A DNA stretch of 64,000 nt from Lathyrus oleraceus (lineage: Eukaryota; Streptophyta; Magnoliopsida; Fabales; Fabaceae): contig NC_066582.1 of NCBI RefSeq assembly GCF_024323335.1, forward strand, positions 182,436,973 through 182,500,972. Reading direction: 5' to 3'. The notes beneath the pieces are model-generated. The model ran no database searches, was not told the origin of the DNA, and saw only the letters and a list, made by a program, of their open reading frames with translations. This document shows positions 59,324 through 64,000 of the stretch, piece after piece. The translations under genes were made by a program, and so were the position numbers. The number at the start of each line of letters is the position of its first letter. The stretch's first letter is position 1.

Positions 59324-60794
59324 ATGTCACAACATCCCTCATCATCAGGATCAAAACCCACTCACAAAGGAAGGACTCCCTCCATGGAGTTTTTGGATGA
59401 AGATATTTTGGAGGTTATTCCCCTCTCTGTTATTCCAGGTGACGTCCCTGGCCCTTCTTCCATAGCTGGAAGTAACCAAGGTAACATTCCTGATAAATCT
59501 CCTCATAAGGATGACATGCACTTTACTGATCGTACCATTAGGAACCTAGTTACTAGGATTCTGAATGAAGAGCATGCAGTCAAGGGTGTTTCTACCCCTC
59601 TGTCTAGAAGGGACCCCTCTCCTGAGGTGGAACCCCAAGCTGAGAAAGATGATGATTCATCTAGATCAGAGAAGGAAGTGGCTGTTGAGGGATTATGTTC
59701 TCTAGGTAAAACCAGCAGATGTGTCTCATGAAACTGCTAAGAATGTTATTGATCTGGAGGAAGAAAGTTCTGAGGAAGAAGATGACACCTTGGTCCATCT
59801 TGTGAAACCAAGTGTAGCAAAGAAACTGAGGACCAGAAAAGGGAAGACTGTGGCTGAAATGAGGACAACAAGAAGAGGGAAAAAGGTTGCTGGTGTAGGA
59901 CTCTCCAAATCATGGAGTAAAGTTGAGGTTAGGAAGAGGAAGGTCAGAGAGAGTTCTGACTCTGATGATGATGTCGAAGATGATGTCCCAGACATCTCTC
60001 CTGCTAAAAGGCAGACTGTGAAAAAGTCCCCATCCAAAGTTGCAGCTGTGCACTTAGACAACATCTCATTCCATCTAGAGGATGGTGCTGCCAAGTGGAA
60101 GTTTGTCATTCAAAGGAGGGTTGCTGTTGAAAAAGAACTAGGGAAGGAGGCTGTAGAGGTGAAGGAAGTTATGGAATTGATTAAGACTGCTGGACTGATG
60201 AAAACTGTGGTTGCTCTGCCCCAATGCTTTGAAGGGTTAGTAAAAGAGTTTGTTGTGAATATCCCAGAGGATATTTCTGAAAAGAGTAGCAAGGAATTCT
60301 GCAGGGTGTTTGTAAGAGGTAGATGTGTGAGGTTCTCCCCAACCATAATCAACAAGTTCCTAGAGAGAGGAACTGAAAGAGGTGTGGAGTTAGAGGCTAC
60401 AGACAATGAAGTCTGTAGGACTATTACTGCTGGCCAAGTTAAGAAGTGGCCTAGTAAGAAGCACCTATCAGCTGGCAAGCTAACTGTCAAATATGCCATC
60501 TTACATAAGATTGGTTCAGCCAACTGGGTGCCTACTAATCATATCTCAACCATCTCTATTGGTCTTGGAAGAATCATTTATGCTATTGGAACCAGGATAA
60601 ACTTTGACTTTGGAAGGTTTATGTTTGATCAAATTGTCAGACATGCCTCCACTAATGCAGTAAAGATGCTCATTGCCTTTCCATCTATCATCTGTGGAAT
60701 TATCTTGAGCCAACCAGGCATTCTCAACACTAGTGATATTCCCAGCAGAAGAAAGCCTCCACTATCCATTCACTACAAGTTGTTTGAAGGAAGC
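59324..60794 (+). pseudogene. Env-like ORF of element D, N-terminal and middle parts
   Basis: The first 130 codons (59324 to about 59715) are Ser/Pro-rich and acidic. A +1 frameshift near 59705-59720 passes the frame to 59721, which runs open to the solo LTR. This part has acidic SDSDDD and basic stretches, then a domain with FVRGRCVRFSPTIINKFL (about 60307-60360), typical of the putative plant transposon protein family found after pol in SIRE-type elements. The function is unknown; I see no clear signal peptide or membrane anchor. The frame continues at 62220 once the solo LTR is removed. Confidence 0.75.
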
Positions 60795-62214
60795 TGATGA
60801 CACTGAAATTCACTGTATTTCTGACTCCGATTTCGCATGCATTTTAGTAGTTTTATTGTTATTTTGTTGTGTTATTACTATGTTTCTCTTTGTTTTTAGG
60901 TTTTTACTTTAATCGGAGCCCCGATCGAGAAAAGGAGTGAAAAAGAGCTAAAAACCCTAAAATTCAGCATTTTGTACTTGTGGCTCCCACTGTGGCTGGC
61001 GCCATAGACCCTGCCATGACGTGTCCTAGCTCAACTTCCCTCAACTGCCACGTTCCCCACTACTTCCACTAAGGCGCCACAGATTTGCCTTGTGGCGGGC
61101 GCCACAAGAGGAAAAGTTTTCCCTCCCAAATTCAAACTGAAGGGCATCCTTGTCATTTCCATTATTTTACTTGCTTATAAATAGAAACTCGAATTCACTT
61201 GTTTAGGCATCCAAACTTAGAGCAGAGGAAGATCCAAACTTAGAGCAGAGGCAAACTTAGAGCAAACTTTGTTTCACTTAGGCATATATTCAGTATTTTA
61301 AAGTGGTAATCGCTTCGCATTGGGGTGTTACCACAATTGTGTAATCAAGTTTGTGATCGAGTCTGTAATCGAGTTTGGAGCACTTCGGAAAGAAGTTAAT
61401 CTTGCCGCCATTTTCATTTCCGCTTTGCATTTTATTCAACCCTCCGATTGGAGCAGGTTTTTATTACTTTGCCTTTAACTTTATTTATTTCCCACACTGT
61501 CTTTACTTTATTTATTTCTCGCACTCGCTTTACTTTATTTATTTCCCGCACTCGCTTTACTTTATTTATTTTCCCGCACTCGCACTACTTTTATTTATTT
61601 CTCGCACTCGCTTTACTTTATTTATTTTCCGCACTCGCACTACTTTTATTTATTTTCCGCACTCACACTACTTTTATTTATTTTCCGCACTCGCACCACT
61701 TTTATTTACTTTCCGCACTCACACTACTTTTATTTAGAGTCTGGTTCGTAAGAACCTCTTTTGGTTAAGAAATCCAGGTTAAAATACTTTTCAACTTAGT
61801 CAAGATACTATATTTCTTAAAAATAGGTTTACGACTCTAACGCAACGCGCGCCTTTTTATAAGTGACAATAAGAGGGTTTGATTAGGGAGTACAACTCGG
61901 TTCTGAATACGCGAAAGCGACAGTTCCTGTTAAATAGGATCTTTTCAAAGTAGGAAACACTGTCCATAAGTAGTTCTATTAGCAAGTACTTGGATTATTA
62001 ATTGATTATGTGAATTACATTCGAGCTTGTCTTTATTAATTGAACTTTATTCAACACTTTACTTTTCATTGCACACTCTAAAAACACCTATTTTGATTGT
62101 CTTTGATAAACACCATAACAATAGATAACGATAGATTGACACTTGGTCTTTGTGGATTCGACAATCTTTTATATTACTCTGACGCGTTCGTATACTTGCG
62201 AAAAGCATGCATCA
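60795..62214 (+). mobile_element. Solo LTR (1,420 bp) inserted in the env-like ORF
   Basis: Begins TGATGACACTGAAATTCACT and ends AAAAGCATGCATCA, with the 5-bp duplication GAAGC at 60790-60794 and 62215-62219. Removing it joins the codons for Glu-Gly-Ser to His-Val-Asn in frame. CGTTCGTATACTTGCG before the end resembles Athila-type gypsy LTR ends, which is a tentative guess, as is the + orientation. TATAAATAGAAAC at about 61175-61187 is the probable TATA box. Confidence 0.9.
61487..61737 (+). repeat. Subrepeat of about 28-32 bp inside the solo LTR
   Basis: About eight copies of TTTATTTATTTYCCGCACTC with CGCTTTACT or CGCACTACTT tails. It causes overlapping open frames of low complexity that are not genes. 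Confidence 0.85.
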
Positions 62215-62507
62215 GAAGCCATGTCAATGATGTTGTCATGACATCTGCAAGGAAGGAGCCTGCCTCTCAAGGTAGCTTGATTGATCAATTGAAGGAAACT
62301 TGTAAGGAGCTGGATACTGGAATTAGGGTTGCCAAGGCAAGGAAAGAGGCTTTGGAGGTTCTTATTAGTAACTTAGAGAAGGAAGAGATGGAGAAGGTTG
62401 GTGAGACCAAGGATTCAGATGCCAATACCTCAAGTGAGAGGTCCAATGCTCAATCTAGTGGCAGTCCTAATTCTGAAGGTGAAGATGATGCTTCTTCCTC
62501 AGACTGA
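62215..62507 (+). pseudogene. Env-like ORF of element D, C-terminal part
   Basis: In the same frame as the part before the solo LTR. It encodes a coiled coil (about 62276-62390, LIDQLKETCKELDTGIRVAK) and a Ser/Asp-rich acidic end, stopping at 62505-62507. A C-terminal coiled coil is common in SIRE env-like proteins. Confidence 0.75.
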
Positions 62508-63315
62508 GTGGTAATGGTTCCCCCTGATATGAAGACTGGGTTGGTTTGGCTGTTGTGTGTGCTGTTATGAAGACTAGTCCCCCTGCTGTTTTGACTACTT
62601 TGGATGCTGAAGAATTTGTTTTTTTCTATTGAAATGTGTGTAATTTGTGGCAGTCCTTACTGATGCCTTTATGTAATATTTGGGCTCTTGACGAGTTCCA
62701 TGGATTTCTAATTATCTCAGCTATCACAACTGTGTATAATTATGGTTTGTATCTCCTAACAATTATGTTTTAACATTTTATATGTTATGACATCTGTTGT
62801 GACATTCTCTGCTAGGCTGATTAACATTTATTTTGTCTAATTGGTCACCTTTGGTCAATTTTGACTAAAAAGGGGGAGAAGTGATAATGTGGAGATGTTA
62901 AATATGTGGAGCTGTGTGGAGATGTATGTGTTGATGTAGCTGAACAGATGAACAACTATTATTAAAGGAGATGTGTTTGATGTAAGACTGAATGTTGTTC
63001 TGCTTACAGATGTTGGAGGAGATGTCTGATATGGTGCACAGGTGATGTTGAAGCAGATGTCAGAATGATATTCTGATTGTTACAGGTGTTGTTATTACAG
63101 GTGATGTTATTGTCAAAGGAGATGTCTGTGTTGCACAGACTTAGGGGGAGAAGAAGTACCCTTGTGCATTTGTGTGTTTTACTAGTTGCTATAATAGCTA
63201 GTAATTCTGTGTTTGCTTCTGCTACTGCTTAAACTGTTGTTTAATTGCTTATAGTTTTTCTTGTGAACAAAAGGACAAATATATGTTTTAGCCAAAATTT
63301 GCCAAAGGGGGAGTT
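62508..63315 (+). other. 3' region of element D with repeated purine tracts
   Basis: Non-coding. Three related tracts, AAAAAGGGGGAGAA (62867-62880), TTAGGGGGAGAAGAAG (63141-63156) and CCAAAGGGGGAGTT (63302-63315). The last touches the 3' LTR and should be the functional one. GATGT-rich sequence lies between. Confidence 0.75.
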
Positions 63316-64000
63316 TGTTGGTTCTAAGTGTTGGCAACAATTTTGGTAAAACAAAGAGTGTTCACAAGATGTTGCATGTGATGTCTTAACATAAGATATC
63401 TATGTACCTGCTGGAGTTTAAAAACATAATTATGCAGGATTGTTTCAGGATGTCATACACGATGTCATGACATCTGATATTATGTACCTACTGGAAATTA
63501 TAAATGGAATTATGTAGGATTATTCCAGGATGTCAGACCCGATGTCATGACATCTTGTACACAGAACATTCAGGGTGAATGTTATGTGTTATGTGATTGC
63601 GCATTTAATGGCAATCTATGTATGATTGAAGATCTGATTTGCAGGCGCATTGAATCATTAATTACAACCCGATTTACTTATTTTTCAAAGAGATCTAATC
63701 AGCTGTCATGAGAAGATTTAATTGGAAAATAGTTTTAGGGTTTTCAAGATGTCCAAGCCTAGCTGAAAGCTTCTATAAAAAGGGACTTGGAAAACCTGAT
63801 TTGATACACAACCAATACTGAGCGAAATATTGAGAGAATATAAGGGTTTGTGTCTTGTTTAGTCGTGAGACTTGTAAGCCGTTCAATTCATCCATAGATG
63901 ATTGAATCGGTCTGATTTGTGAGTTGTAAATTTGTCACTCTAAGCTTGTAAGCAAGAATGTGTGTCTACTTGATCAAAGTTGTTAAGCAAGATCAAGTGT
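63316..64000 (+). repeat. 3' LTR of element D, cut by the window end
   Basis: Starts TGTTGGTTCTAAGTGTTGGC and matches 54890 onward with about 25 differences by eye. The rest of the LTR and the target duplication (expected TAACA, from 54885-54889) lie beyond the window. Confidence 0.93.

Larger units (their letters stand above)
54890..64000 (+). mobile_element. Element D: SIRE-type Ty1/copia element with env-like ORF, cut by the window end
   Basis: 5' LTR, TGGTATCAGAGC primer site (initiator tRNA-Met type), gag-protease, a deleted pol, an env-like ORF, several purine tracts and most of a 3' LTR. An extra ORF after pol is known for SIRE-type elements of legumes. About 25 differences between the first 685 bp of the two LTRs make D clearly older than element C. 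Integrase core and most of RT are missing, so D is non-autonomous. Confidence 0.92.

Noticed and set aside
61375..61768. Two overlapping frames of 120 and 106 codons rich in Phe, Tyr and Leu, membrane-like
   Set aside because: They are translations of the 30-bp subrepeat of the solo LTR.

Overview
This window looks like plant nuclear DNA, most probably from a legume of the Fabeae/Pisum type. It is built almost entirely from LTR retrotransposons around one host gene. The evidence is a three-exon WRKY gene with GT-AG introns, giant Ogre/Tat-type Ty3/gypsy elements (4.7 kb LTRs, an extra ORF1, a tRNA-Arg-type primer site, an intron between protease and RT), and a SIRE-type Ty1/copia element with an env-like ORF. 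I saw no bacterial, viral, CRISPR or operon features. The assignment to a legume is an inference from the element families.

Left part (1-40040): three related Ogre/Tat elements are nested. Element B (+ strand) is the host of the others. It is present from 10025 to its 3' LTR end at 40040, with ORF1, gag, protease, intron, RT-RNase H, integrase, 3' UTR, PPT and 3' LTR in order. Element A (- strand) apparently inserted into B's 5' leader; its complete 5' LTR (5329-10024), ORF1, gag and protease are visible and the rest lies left of the window. Element C (- strand, 13294-24654) sits inside B's gag with a perfect 5-bp target duplication (GCCTG). Its LTRs are almost identical, its coding region is largely deleted, and its 3' UTR is a long tandem-repeat array. 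A solo LTR (30221-31601, duplication CCTTC) splits B's integrase. The B coding region has many stops, frameshifts and a substituted integrase catalytic residue, so B is dead; C is the youngest visible insertion.

Middle part (40041-51500): relics of another Tat/Ogre-like element (RNase H, integrase, 3' UTR, PPT and 3' LTR, 42440 to about 47260), then hairpin repeats, then the only recognisable host gene, a group IId WRKY transcription factor (48204-49631, 331 aa after splicing). About 1.8 kb of non-coding flank follows.

Right part (51480-64000): a badly decayed gypsy gag-protease relic, an (AT)n microsatellite, and a SIRE-like copia element (54890 to beyond the window end) with an internal deletion fusing integrase to the tail of RT. 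Its env-like ORF is interrupted by a second solo LTR (60795-62214, duplication GAAGC).

The coding parts fit together as retrotransposon polyproteins. ORF1 and Gag would be packaging and accessory proteins; protease, RT, RNase H and integrase would copy and insert the element. In B (and by a matching donor in C) the gag-pro stop codon TAA overlaps the intron 5' splice site, so splicing would decide between Gag-Pro and Gag-Pro-Pol.
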